A stretch of DNA of 64,000 nucleotides, taken from the NCBI RefSeq assembly GCF_050948215.1, contig NW_027488719.1:124001-188000 (forward strand). Reading direction: 5' to 3'. Position numbers and translations under genes: made by a program. The notes beneath the pieces are model-generated. The model was not told the DNA's origin and did not search any database. It was given only the letters and a program-made list of their open reading frames with translations. Below, piece by piece: positions 49,610-63,400 of the stretch. Numbering within the stretch: position 1 is the first letter of the stretch; every line of letters begins with the position of its first letter. Source of the stretch: Halictus rubicundus (lineage: Eukaryota > Arthropoda > Insecta > Hymenoptera > Halictidae).

Positions 49610-52600
49610 AGGATACGATAAGATAGAGGATATAATAGAATAGAGTACAGGATAGTATAGAGGACAAGATAATATAGAGAATAGGATAGGATAGAGGATA
49701 GGACAGGATAGATGATAGGATAGGATAGAGGATAGGATAGGATAGAGGATAGGATAGGATTGAGGATAGAATAGGATAGAGGATAGGATAGGATAGAGGA
49801 TAGGATAGAGGATTGGATAGGATTAAGGATATTATGGGATAGAGGATAGGATAGGATAGGATAGGATAGGATAGGATAGGATAGAGGATAGGATAGGATA
49901 GAGGATAGGATAGGATATATGATACTATAGGATGGAGGATACGATATTATAGAGGATAGTATAGGATAGAGGATAGGATAGGATAGAGGGTAGGATAGGA
50001 CAGAGGATAGGATAGGATAGAGGATAGGATAGGATAGAGGATAGGATAGGATAGAGGATATGATAGGCTAGCATAGAGGATTGGATAGGATTGAGGATAG
50101 GATAGGATAGAGGATAGGATAGGATTGAGGATAGCATAGGATTGAGGATAGGATAGGGTAGAGAGTAGGATAGGATAGAGGATAGGATAGGATAGAGGAT
50201 ATGATAGAGGATTGCATAGGATTGAGGATATTATGGGATAGAGGATAGGATAGGATAGGATAGGATAGGATAGAGGATAGGATAGGATAGAGGATAGGAT
50301 AGGGTACAGGATAGGATAGGATAGAGGATAGGATAATATATATGATACTATAGGATGGAGGATACGATATTATAGAGGATAGTATAGGATAGAGGATAGG
50401 ATAGGGTAGAGGATAAGATAGGATAGAGGATAGGATAGGATAGAGGATAGGATAGGATAGAGGATACGATACGATAGAGGATAGGATAGGATAGAGGATA
50501 GGATAGGATTGAGGATAGCATAGGATTGAGGATAGGATAGGATAGAGAGTAGGATAGCATAGAGGATAGGATAGGATAGAGGATAGGATAGGATATATGA
50601 TACTATAGGATGGAGGATACGATATTATAGAGGATAGTATAGGATAGAGGATAGGATAGGGTAGAGGATAGGATAAGATAGAGGGTGGGATAGAGAATTG
50701 AATAGGATTGAGGATATTATGGGATAGAGGATAGGATAGGATAGGATAGGGATAGAGGATAGGATAAGATAGAGGATAGGATAGGGTAGAGGATAGGATA
50801 AGATAGAGGTTAGGATAGAATAGAGTACAGGATAGTATAGAGGATAAGATAATATAGAGAATAGGATAGGATAGAGGATAGGACAGGATAGAGGATAGGA
50901 TAAGATAGAGGGTAGGATAGAGAATTGAATAGGATTGAGGATATTATGGGATAGAGGATAGGATAGGATAGGATAGGGATAGAGGATAGGATAAGATAGA
51001 GGATAGGATAGGATAGAGGATAGGATAGGATAGAGGATAGGATAGGATAGAGGATAGGATAGGATAGAGGATATGATAGGCTAGGATAGAGGATAGGATA
51101 GGATTGTTGATAGGATAGGATAGTGGATAGGATAGGATTGAGGATAGCATAGGATTGAGGATAGGATAGGATAGAGAATAGGATAGGATAGAGGATAGGA
51201 TAGGATAGAGGATAGGATAGAGGATTGGATAGGATTGAGGATATTATGGGATAGAGGATAGGATAGGATAGGATAGGATAGGATATAATAGAGGATAGGA
51301 TAGGATAAAGGATATGATAGGATAGAGGATAGGATAGAATAGAGTATAGGATAGGATAGAGGATAGGATAGGATTGAGGATAGCATAGGATTGAGGATAG
51401 GATAGGATAGAGAGTAGGATAGCATAGAGGATAGGATAGGATAGAGGATAGGATAGGATATATGATACTATAGGATGGAGGATACGATATTATACAGGAT
51501 AGTATAGGATAGAGGATAGGATAGGGTAGAGGATAGGATAAGATAGAGGGTGGGATAGAGAATTGAATAGGATTGAGGATATTATGGGATAGAGGATAGG
51601 ATAGGATAGGATAGGGATAGAGGATAGGATAAGATAGAGGATAGGATAGGGTAGAGGATACGATAAGATAGAGGATATAATAGAATAGAGTACAGGATAG
51701 TATAGAGGACAAGATAATATAGAGAATAGGATAGGATAGAGGATAGGACAGGATAGATGATAGGATAGGATAGAGGATAGGATAGGATAGAGGATAGGAT
51801 AGGATTGAGGATAGAATAGGATAGAGGATAGGATAGGATAGAGGATAGGATAGAGGATTGGATAGGATTAAGGATATTATGGGATAGAGGATAGGATAGG
51901 ATAGGATAGGATAGGATAGGATAGAGGATAGGATAGGATAGAGGATAGGATAGGATATATGATACTATAGGATGGAGGATACGATATTATAGAGGATAGT
52001 ATAGGATAGAGGATAGGATAGGATAGAGGGTAGGATAGGACAGAGGATAGGATAGGATAGAGGATAGGATAGGATAGAGGATAGGATAGGATAGAGGATA
52101 TGATAGGCTAGCATAGAGGATTGGATAGGATTGAGGATAGGATAGGATAGAGGATAGGATAGGATTGAGGATAGCATAGGATTGAGGATAGGATAGGGTA
52201 GAGAGTAGGATAGGATAGAGGATAGGATAGGATAGAGGATATGATAGAGGATTGCATAGGATTGAGGATATTATGGGATAGAGGATAGGATAGGATAGGA
52301 TAGGATAGGATAGAGGATAGGATAGGATAGAGGATAGGATAGGGTACAGGATAGGATAGGATAGAGGATAGGATAATATATATGATACTATAGGATGGAG
52401 GATACGATATTATAGAGGATAGTATAGGATAGAGGATAGGATAGGGTAGAGGATAAGATAGGATAGAGGATAGGATAGGATAGAGGATAGGATAGGATAG
52501 AGGATACGATACGATAGAGGATAGGATAGGATAGAGGATAGGATAGGATTGAGGATAGCATAGGATTGAGGATAGGATAGGATAGAGAGTAGGATAGCAT

Positions 52601-53697
52601 AGAGGATAGGATAGGATAGAGGATAGGATAGGATATATGATACTATAGGATGGAGGATACGATATTATAGAGGATAGTATAGGATAGAGGATAGGATAGG
52701 GTAGAGGATAGGATAAGATAGAGGGTGGGATAGAGAATTGAATAGGATTGAGGATATTATGGGATAGAGGATAGGATAGGATAGGATAGGGATAGAGGAT
52801 AGGATAAGATAGAGGATAGGATAGGGTAGAGGATAGGATAAGATAGAGGTTAGGATAGAATAGAGTACAGGATAGTATAGAGGATAAGATAATATAGAGA
52901 ATAGGATAGGATAGAGGATAGGACAGGATAGAGGATAGGATAAGATAGAGGGTAGGATAGAGAATTGAATAGGATTGAGGATATTATGGGATAGAGGATA
53001 GGATAGGATAGGATAGGGATAGAGGATAGGATAAGATAGAGGATAGGATAGGATAGAGGATAGGATAGGATAGAGGATAGGATAGGATAGAGGATAGGAT
53101 AGGATAGAGGATATGATAGGCTAGGATAGAGGATAGGATAGGATTGTTGATAGGATAGGATAGTGGATAGGATAGGATTGAGGATAGCATAGGATTGAGG
53201 ATAGGATAGGATAGAGAATAGGATAGGATAGAGGATAGGATAGGATAGAGGATAGGATAGAGGATTGGATAGGATTGAGGATATTATGGGATAGAGGATA
53301 GGATAGGATAGGATAGGATAGGATATAATAGAGGATAGGATAGGATAAAGGATATGATAGGATAGAGGATAGGATAGAATAGAGTATAGGATAGGATAGA
53401 GGATAGGATAGGATTGAGGATAGCATAGGATTGAGGATAGGATAGGATAGAGAGTAGGATAGCATAGAGGATAGGATAGGATAGAGGATAGGATAGGATA
53501 TATGATACTATAGGATGGAGGATACGATATTATACAGGATAGTATAGGATAGAGGATAGGATAGGGTAGAGGATAGGATAAGATAGAGGGTGGGATAGAG
53601 AATTGAATAGGATTGAGGATATTATGGGATAGAGGATAGGATAGGATAGGATAGGGATAGAGGATAGGATAAGATAGAGGATAGGATAGGGTAGAGG
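49610..53697 (+). repeat. 2,040-bp tandem duplication
   Basis: Copy 2 starts at about 51,658 and stops matching at 53,697, exactly 2,040 bp after the end of copy 1 at 51,657, so this is a simple tandem duplication. Long stretches are identical by eye (for example 49,925-50,560 against 51,965-52,600). At the left end the offset is 2,045, because the GGATA run near 49,840-49,880 has one more pentamer than its partner near 51,885-51,920. A further partial copy follows at 53.7-54.06 kb (380-bp step, AGAGTAGGAT at 53,451 and 53,831). Confidence 0.85.
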
Positions 53698-55274
53698 AAA
53701 GGACAGGATAGAGGATAGGATAGGATAGAGGATAGGATAGGATAGAGGATAGGATAGGATTGAGGATAGGATAGGATAGAGGATAGGATAGGATTGAGGA
53801 TAGCATAGGATTGAGGATAGGATAGGATAGAGAGTAGGATAGCATAGAGGATAGGATAGGATAGAGGATAGGATAGGATATATGATACTATAGGATGGAG
53901 GATACGATATTATACAGGATAGTATAGGATAGAGGATAGGATAGGGTAGAGGATAGGATAAGATAGAGGGTGGGATAGAGAATTGAATAGGATTGAGGAT
54001 ATTATGGGATAGAGGATAGGATAGGATAGGATAGGGATAGAGGATAGGATAAGATAGAGGATAGGATAGGGTAGAGGATAGGATAAGATAGAGGTTAGGA
54101 TAGAATAGAGTACAGGATAGTATAGAGGATAAGATAATATAGAGAGTAGGATAGGATAGAGGATAGGACAGGATAGAGGATAGGATAGGATAGAGGATAG
54201 GATAGGGTAGAGGATAGGATAAGATAGAGGATAGGATAGAATAGAGTACAGGATAGTATAGAGGATAGGATAGTATAGAGAATAGAATAGGATAAAGGAT
54301 AGGATAGGATTGAGGATAGGATAGGATAGATGATAGGATAGAGGATTGGATAGGATAGAGGATACGATACGATAGAGGATAGGATAGGATAGAGGGTAGG
54401 AAAGAGAATTGGATGGGATAGAGGATACGATACGATAGAAGAGGGGATAGGATAGAGGATGTAATAGGACAGAGGATAGGATAGGATAGAGGATAGGATA
54501 GGGTAGAGGATAGGATAAGATAGAGGATAGGATAGAATAGAGTACAGGATAGTATAGAGGAAAAAATAATATAGAGAATAGGATAGGATAGAGGATGGGA
54601 CAGGATAGAGGATAGGATAGGATAGAGGATAGAATAGGATAGAGGATAGGATAGGATTGAGGATAGGATAGGATAGATGATAGGATAGAGGATTGGATAG
54701 GATAGAGGATACGATACGATAGAGGATAGGATAGGATAGAGGGTAGGATTGAAAATTGAATAGGATTGAGGATATTATGGGATAGAGGATAGGATAGGAT
54801 AGGATAAGATAGAGAATAGGATAGGATAGAGGACAGGATAGGATAGAGGATAGGATAGGATAGAGGATATGATAGGCTAGGATAGAGGATAGGATAGGAT
54901 TGAGGATAGGATAGGATATAGGATATGATAGGCTAGGATAGAGGATAGGACAGGATTGAGGATAGGATAGGATAGAGGATAGGATAGGATTGAGGATAGC
55001 ATAGGATTGAGGATATGATAGGATAGAGAATAGGATAGGATAGAGGATAGTATAGAGGATAGAATAGATTATTGGATAGGATTGAGGATATTATGGGATA
55101 GAGGATAGGATAGGATAGGATAGGATAGGGGATAGGATAGGATAGAGGATAAGATAATATAGAGAATAGGATAGGATAGAGGATAGGACAGGATAGAGGA
55201 TAGGATAGGATAGAGGATAGGATAGTATAGAGAATAGAATGGGATAGAGGATAGGATAGGATAGATGATAGGAT

Positions 55275-58200
55275 AGAGGATTGGATGGGATAGAGGATAC
55301 GATACGATAGAGGATATAATAGGATAGAGGATGGGATAGGACAGAGGATAGGATATGATAGAGGACAGGATAATATAGAGGATAGGATAGGATAGTGGAT
55401 ATGATAGGCTAGGATAGAGGATAGGATAGGATTGAGGATAGGATAGGATAGAGGATAGGATAGGATTGAGGATAGCATAGGATAGAGGATAGGATAGGAT
55501 ATATGATATTATAGGATGAAGTTAACGATATTATAGAGGACAGGATAGGGTAGATGATAGGATAAGATAGAGGATAGGATAGGGTAGAGGATAGGATGAG
55601 ATAGAGGATAGGATAGAATAGAGTACAGGATAGTATAGAGGATAAGATAATATAGAGAATAGGATAGGATAGAGGATAGGACAGGATAGAGGATAGGATA
55701 GGATAGAGGATAGGATAGGATAGAGGATAGGATAGTATAGAGAATAGAATAGGATAGAGGATAGGATTGGTTTGAGGATAGGATAGGATAGAGGATTGGA
55801 TGGGATAGAGGATACGATACGATAGAGGATAGGATAGGATAGAGGATGGGATAGGACAGAGGATAGGATAGGATAGAGGACAGGTTAGGATAGAGGATAG
55901 GATAGGATAGAGGATATGACAGGCTAGGATAGAGGATAGGATAGGATTGAGGATAGGATAGGATATAGGATATGATAGGCTAGGTTAGAGGATAGGACAG
56001 GATTGAGGATAGGATAGGATAGAGGATAGGATAGGATTGAGGATAGCATAGGATTGAGGATAGGATAGGATAGAGAGTAGGATAGCATAGAGGATAGGAT
56101 AGGATAGAGGATAGGATAGAGGATTGGATAGGATTGAGGATATTATGGGATAGAGGTTAGGATAGGATAGGATAGGATAGAGGATAGGATAGGATAGAGG
56201 ATAGGATAGGATAGAGGATAGAATAGGATAGAGGATAGGATAGGATAGAGGATAGGATAGGATATATGATACTATAGGATGGAGGATACGATATTATAGA
56301 GGATAGTATAGGATAGAGGATAGGATAGGGTAGAGGATAGGGTAAGATAGAGGATAGGATAGGGTAGAGGATAGGATAGAGGATTGGATGGGATAGAGGA
56401 TACGATACGATAGAGGATATAATAGGATAGAGGATGGGATAGGACAGAGGATAGGATATGATAGAGGACAGGATAATATAGAGGATAGGATAGGATAGTG
56501 GATATGATAGGCTAGGATAGAGGATAGGATAGGATTGAGGATAGGATAGGATAGAGGATAGGATAGGATTGAGGATAGCATAGGATAGAGGATAGGATAG
56601 GATATATGATATTATAGGATGAAGGAAACGATATTATAGAGGACAGGATAGGGTAGATGATAGGATAAGATAGAGGATAGGATAGGGTAGAGGATAGGAT
56701 GAGATAGAGGATAGGATAGAATAGAGTACAGGATAGTATAGAGGATAAGATAATATAGAGAATAGGATAGGATAGAGGATAGGACAGGATAGAGGATAGG
56801 ATAGGATAGAGGATAGGATAGGATAGAGGATAGGATAGTATAGAGAATAGAATAGGATAGAGGATAGGATTGGTTTGAGGATAGGATAGGATAGAGGATT
56901 GGATGGGATAGAGGATACGATACGATAGAGGATAGGATAGGATAGAGGATGGGATAGGACAGAGGATAGGATAGGATAGAGGACAGGTTAGGATAGAGGA
57001 TAGGATAGGATAGAGGATATGACAGGCTAGGATAGAGGATAGGATAGGATTGAGGATAGGATAGGATATAGGATATGATAGGCTAGGTTAGAGGATAGGA
57101 CAGGATTGAGGATAGGATAGGATAGAGGATAGGATAGGATTGAGGATAGCATAGGATTGAGGATAGGATAGGATAGAGAGTAGGATAGCATAGAGGATAG
57201 GATAGGATAGAGGATAGGATAGAGGATTGGATAGGATTGAGGATATTATGGGATAGAGGTTAGGATAGGATAGGATAGGATAGAGGATAGGATAGGATAG
57301 AGGATAGGATAGGATAGAGGATAGAATAGGATAGAGGATAGGATAGGATAGAGGATAGGATAGGATATATGATACTATAGGATGGAGGATACGATATTAT
57401 AGAGGATAGTATAGGATAGAGGATAGGATAGGGTAGAGGATAGGGTAAGATAGAGGATAGGATAGGGTAGAGGATAGGATAGAGGATTGGATGGGATAGA
57501 GGATACGATACGATAGAGGATATAATAGGATAGAGGATGGGATAGGACAGAGGATAGGATATGATAGAGGACAGGATAATATAGAGGATAGGATAGGATA
57601 GTGGATATGATAGGCTAGGATAGAGGATAGGATAGGATTGAGGATAGGATAGGATAGAGGATAGGATAGGATTGAGGATAGCATAGGATAGAGGATAGGA
57701 TAGGATATATGATATTATAGGATGAAGGAAACGATATTATAGAGGACAGGATAGGGTAGATGATAGGATAAGATAGAGGATAGGATAGGGTAGAGGATAG
57801 GATGAGATAGAGGATAGGATAGAATAGAGTACAGGATAGTATAGAGGATAAGATAATATAGAGAATAGGATAGGATAGAGGATAGGACAGGATAGAGGAT
57901 AGGATAGGATAGAGGATAGGATAGGATAGAGGATAGGATAGTATAGAGAATAGAATAGGATAGAGGATAGGATTGGTTTGAGGATAGGATAGGATAGAGG
58001 ATTGGATGGGATAGAGGATACGATACGATAGAGGATAGGATAGGATAGAGGATGGGATAGGACAGAGGATAGGATAGGATAGAGGACAGGTTAGGATAGA
58101 GGATAGGATAGGATAGAGGATATGACAGGCTAGGATAGAGGATAGGATAGGATTGAGGATAGGATAGGATATAGGATATGATAGGCTAGGTTAGAGGATA

Positions 58201-58583
58201 GGACAGGATTGAGGATAGGATAGGATAGAGGATAGGATAGGATTGAGGATAGCATAGGATTGAGGATAGGATAGGATAGAGAGTAGGATAGCATAGAGGA
58301 TAGGATAGGATAGAGGATAGGATAGAGGATTGGATAGGATTGAGGATATTATGGGATAGAGGTTAGGATAGGATAGGATAGGATAGAGGATAGGATAGGA
58401 TAGAGGATAGGATAGGATAGAGGATAGAATAGGATAGAGGATAGGATAGGATAGAGGATAGGATAGGATATATGATACTATAGGATGGAGGATACGATAT
58501 TATAGAGGATAGTATAGGATAGAGGATAGGATAGGGTAGAGGATAGGGTAAGATAGAGGATAGGATAGGGTAGAGGATAGGAT
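55275..58583 (+). repeat. 1,103-bp unit in three tandem copies
   Basis: AGGATATAAT at 55,311, 56,414 and 57,517 and ATATGATATT at 55,501, 56,604 and 57,707 both step by exactly 1,103 bp. Copies run about 55,275-56,377, 56,378-57,480 and 57,481-58,583. Copy 1 differs by GTTAACG where the others have GGAAACG. The match ends at 58,583, where GGATAAGAT replaces GGATAGAGG. The stretch 54.06-55.27 kb before it is related satellite with no separate block recognised. Confidence 0.85.
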
Positions 58584-60480
58584 AAGATAGAGGATAGGAT
58601 AGAATAGAGTACAGGATAGTATAGAGGATAAGATAATATAGAGAATAGGATAGGATAGAGGATAGGACAGGATAGAGGATAGGATAGGATAGAGGATAGG
58701 ATAGGATAGATGATAGGATAGAGGATTGGATAGGATAGAGGATACGATACGATAGAGGATTGGATAGGATAGAGGGTAGGATAGAGAATTGGATAAGGAT
58801 AGAGAATACGATACGATAGAGGATAGGATAGGATAGAGGATGGGATAGGACAGAGGATAGGATAGGATAGAGGATAGAATAGGATAGAGGATAGGATAGG
58901 ATTGAGGATAGGATAGGATAGATGATAGGATAAAGGATTGGATAGGATAGAGGATACGATACGATAGAGGATAGGATAGGATAGAGGGTAGGATAGAAAA
59001 TTGAATAGGATTGAGGATATTATGGGATAGAGGATAGGATAGGATAGGATAGGATAGAGGATAGGATAGGATATATGATATTATAGGATGGAGGATACGA
59101 TATTATAGAGGATAGGATAGGGTAGAGGATAGGATAAGATAGAGGATAGGATAGGGTAGATGATAGGATAAGATAGAGGATAGGATAGAATAGAGTACAG
59201 GATAGTATAGAGGATAAGATAATATAGAGAATAGGATAGGATAGAGGATAGGACAGGATAGAGGATAGGATAGGATAGAGGATAGAATAGGATAGAGGAT
59301 AGGATAGAATTGAGGATAGGATAGGATAGCGGGTAGGATAGAGAATTGAATAGGATTGAGGATATTATGGGATAGAGGATAGGATAGGATAGGATAGGAT
59401 AGAGGATAGGATAGGATAGAGGATAGGATAGTATAGAGGATAGAATAGGATAGAGGATAGGATAGGATAGAGGATAGGATAGGATATATGATACTATAGG
59501 ATGGAGGATACGATATTATAGAGGATAGTATAGGATAGAGGATAGGATAGGGTAGAGGATAGGGTAAGATAGAGGATAGGATAGGGTAGAGGATAGGATA
59601 AGATAGAGGATGGGATAGAATAGAGTACAGGATAGTATAGAGGATAAGATAATATAGAGAATAGGATAGGATAGAGGATAGGACAGGATAGAGGATAGGA
59701 TAGGATAGAGGATAGGATAGGATAGATGATAGGATAGAGGATTGGATAGGATAGAGGATACGATACGATAGAGGATTGGATAGGATAGAGGGTAGGATAG
59801 AGAATTGGATAAGGATAGAGAATACGATACGATAGAGGATAGGATAGGATAGAGGATGGGATAGGACAGAGGATAGGATAGGATAGAGGATAGAATAGGA
59901 TAGAGGATAGGATAGGATTGAGGATAGGATATGATAGATGATAGGATAAAGGATTGGATAGGATAGAGGATACGATACGATAGAGGATAGGATAGGATAG
60001 AGGGTAGGATAGAAAATTGAATAGGATTGAGGATATTATGGGATAGAGGATAGGATAGGATAGGATAGGATAGAGGATAGGATAGGATATATGATATTAT
60101 AGGATGGAGGATACGATATTATAGAGGATAGGATAGGGTAGAGGATAGGATAAGATAGAGGATAGGATAGGGTAGATGATAGGATAAGATAGAGGATAGG
60201 ATAGAATAGAGTACAGGATAGTATAGAGGATAAGATAATATAGAGAATAGGATAGGATAGAGGATAGGACAGGATAGAGGATAGGATAGGATAGAGGATA
60301 GAATAGGATAGAGGATAGGATAGAATTGAGGATAGGATAGGATAGCGGGTAGGATAGAGAATTGAATAGGATTGAGGATATTATGGGATAGAGGATAGGA
60401 TAGGATAGGATAGGATAGAGGATAGGATAGGATAGAGGATAGGATAGTATAGAGAATAGAATAGGATAGAGGATAGGATA
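58440..60480 (+). repeat. 1,016-bp tandem duplication
   Basis: TATATGATACTATAGG at 58,469 and 59,485 fixes a 1,016-bp step. The following GGATAAGG, AGAATACGATACG and AAAATTGAATAGG variants repeat in the same order. The start overlaps the end of the third 1,103-bp copy, so the two amplifications share sequence. Confidence 0.75.
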
Positions 60481-63400
60481 GGATTGAGGATAGGATAGGA
60501 TAGATGATAGGATAGAGGATTGGATAGGATAGTGGATACGATACGATAGAGGATAGGATAGGATAGAGGGTAGGATAGAGAATTGGATGGGATAGAGGAT
60601 ACGATACGATAGAGGATAGGATAGGATAGAGGATGGGATAGGACAGAGGATGGGATAGGATAGAGGATAGAATAGGATAGAGGATAGGATAGGATTGAGG
60701 ATAGGATAGGATAGATGAAAGGATAGAGGATTGGATAGGATAGAGGATACGATACGATAGAGGATAGGATAGGATAGAGGATAGGATAGGATAGGGGATA
60801 CGATAGGATAGAGGATAGGATAGGATAGAGGATAGAATAGGATAGAGGATAGGATAGGATAGAGGATAGGATAGGACATACGATATTATGGGATGGAGGA
60901 TACGATATTATAGAGGATAGTATAGGATAGAGGGTAGGATAGGATATAGTGTAGGATAGAGAATTGGATAGGATAGAGGATACGATACGATAGAGGATTG
61001 GATAGGATAGATGATAGGATAGGAAAGAGGATAGAATAGGAAAGAGGATAGGATAGGATTGAGGATAGGATAGGATAGCGGGTAGGATAGAGAATTGAAT
61101 AGGATTGAGGGTATTATGGGATAGAGGATAGGATAGGATAGGATAGGATAGGATAGAGGATATGATAGGATAGAGGATAGGATAGGATAGATGGTAGGAT
61201 AGAGGATTGGATAAGATAGAGGATACGATACTATAGAGGATAGGATAGGATAGAGGGTAGGATAGAGAATTGGATGGGATAGAGGATACGATACGATAGA
61301 GGATAGGATAGGATAGAGGATGGGATAGGACAGAGGATAGGATAGGATAGAGGATAGAATGGGATAGAGGATAGGATAGGATTGAGGATAGGATAGGATA
61401 GATGAAAGGATAGAGGATTGGATAGGATAGAGGATACGATACGATAGAGGATAGGATAGGATAGAGGGTAGGATAGAAAATTGAATAGGATTGAGGATAT
61501 TATGGGATTGAGGATAGGATAGTATAGGATAGAGGATAGGATAGAGGATAGGATAGGATAGGGGATAGGATAGGATAGAGGATAGGATAGGATAGAGGAT
61601 AGAATAGGATAGAGGATAGGATAGGATAGAGGATAGGATAGGATATACGATATTATAGGATGGAGGATACGATATTGTAGAGGATAGTATAGGATAGAGG
61701 GTAGGATAGGATATAGGGTAGGATAGAGAATTGGATAGGATAGAGGATACGATACGATAGAGGATAGGATAGGATAGAGGATAGGATAGGAAAGAGGATA
61801 CGATAGGATAGAGGATAGTATTGGATAGAGGATATGATAGGATAGAGGATAGGATAGGATTGAGGATAGCATAGGATTGAGGATAGGGTAGGATAGAGAA
61901 TAGGATAGGATAGGATAGAGGATAGGATAGAGGATTGGATAGGATAGAGGATAGGATAGAGGATTGGATAGGATTGAGGATAGGATAGGATAGAGGATAG
62001 GATAGTATAGAGAATAGAATAGGATAGAGGATAGGATAGGATTGAGGATAAGATAATATAGAGAATAGGATAGGAGAGAGGATAGGATAGGATAGACGAT
62101 AGGATAGGATAGAGGATAGGATAGGATAAACTATAGAATAGGATAGAGGATAGGATAGGATAGGATATATGATACTATAGGATGGAGGATACGATATTAT
62201 AGAGGATAGTATAGGATAGAGGATAGGATAGGATAGATGATAGGATAGAGGATTGGATAGGATAGAGGATACGATACGATAGAGGATAGGATAGGATAGA
62301 GGGTAGGATAGAGAATTGGATGGGATAGAGGATACGATACGATAGAGGATAGGATAGGATAGAGGATGGGATAGGACAGAGGATGGGATAGGATAGAGGA
62401 TAGAATAGGATAGAGGATAGGATAGGATTGAGGATAGGATAGGATAGATGAAAGGATAGAGGATTGGATAGGATAGAGGATACGATACGATAGAGGATAG
62501 GATAGGATAGAGGATAGGATAGGATAGGGGATACGATAGGATAGAGGATAGGATAGGATAGAGGATAGAATAGGATAGAGGATAGAATAGGATAGAGGAT
62601 AGGATAGGACATACGATATTATGGGATGGAGGATACGATATTATAGAGGATAGTATAGGATAGAGGGTAGGATAGGATATAGTGTAGGATAGAGAATTGG
62701 ATAGGATAGAGGATACGATACGATAGAGGATAGGATAGGATAGATGATAGGATAGGAAAGAGGATAGAATAGGAAAGAGGATAGGATAGGATTGAGGATA
62801 GGATAGGATAGCGGGTAGGATAGAGAATTGAATAGGATTGAGGGTATTATGGGATAGAGGATAGGATAGGATAGGATAGGATAGGATAGAGGATAGGATA
62901 GGATAGAGGATAGGATAGGATAGATGGTAGGATAGAGGATTGGATAAGATAGAGGATACGATACTATAGAGGATAGGATAGGATAGAGGGTAGGATAGAG
63001 AATTGGATGGGATAGAGGATACGATACGATAGAGGATAGGATAGGATAGAGGATGGGATAGGACAGAGGATAGGATAGGATAGAGGATAGAATAGGATAG
63101 AGGATAGGATAGGATTGAGGATAGGATAGGATAGATGAAAGGATAGAGGATTGGATAGGATAGAGGATACGATACGATAGAGGATAGGATAGGATAGAGG
63201 GTAGGATAGAAAATTGAATAGGATTGAGGATATTATGGGATTGAGGATAGGATAGTATAGGATAGAGGATAGGATAGAGGATAGGATAGGGGATAGGATA
63301 GGATAGAGGATAGGATAGGATAGAGGATAGAATAGGATAGAGGATAGGATAGGATAGAGGATAGGATAGGATATACGATATTATAGGATGGAGGATACGA

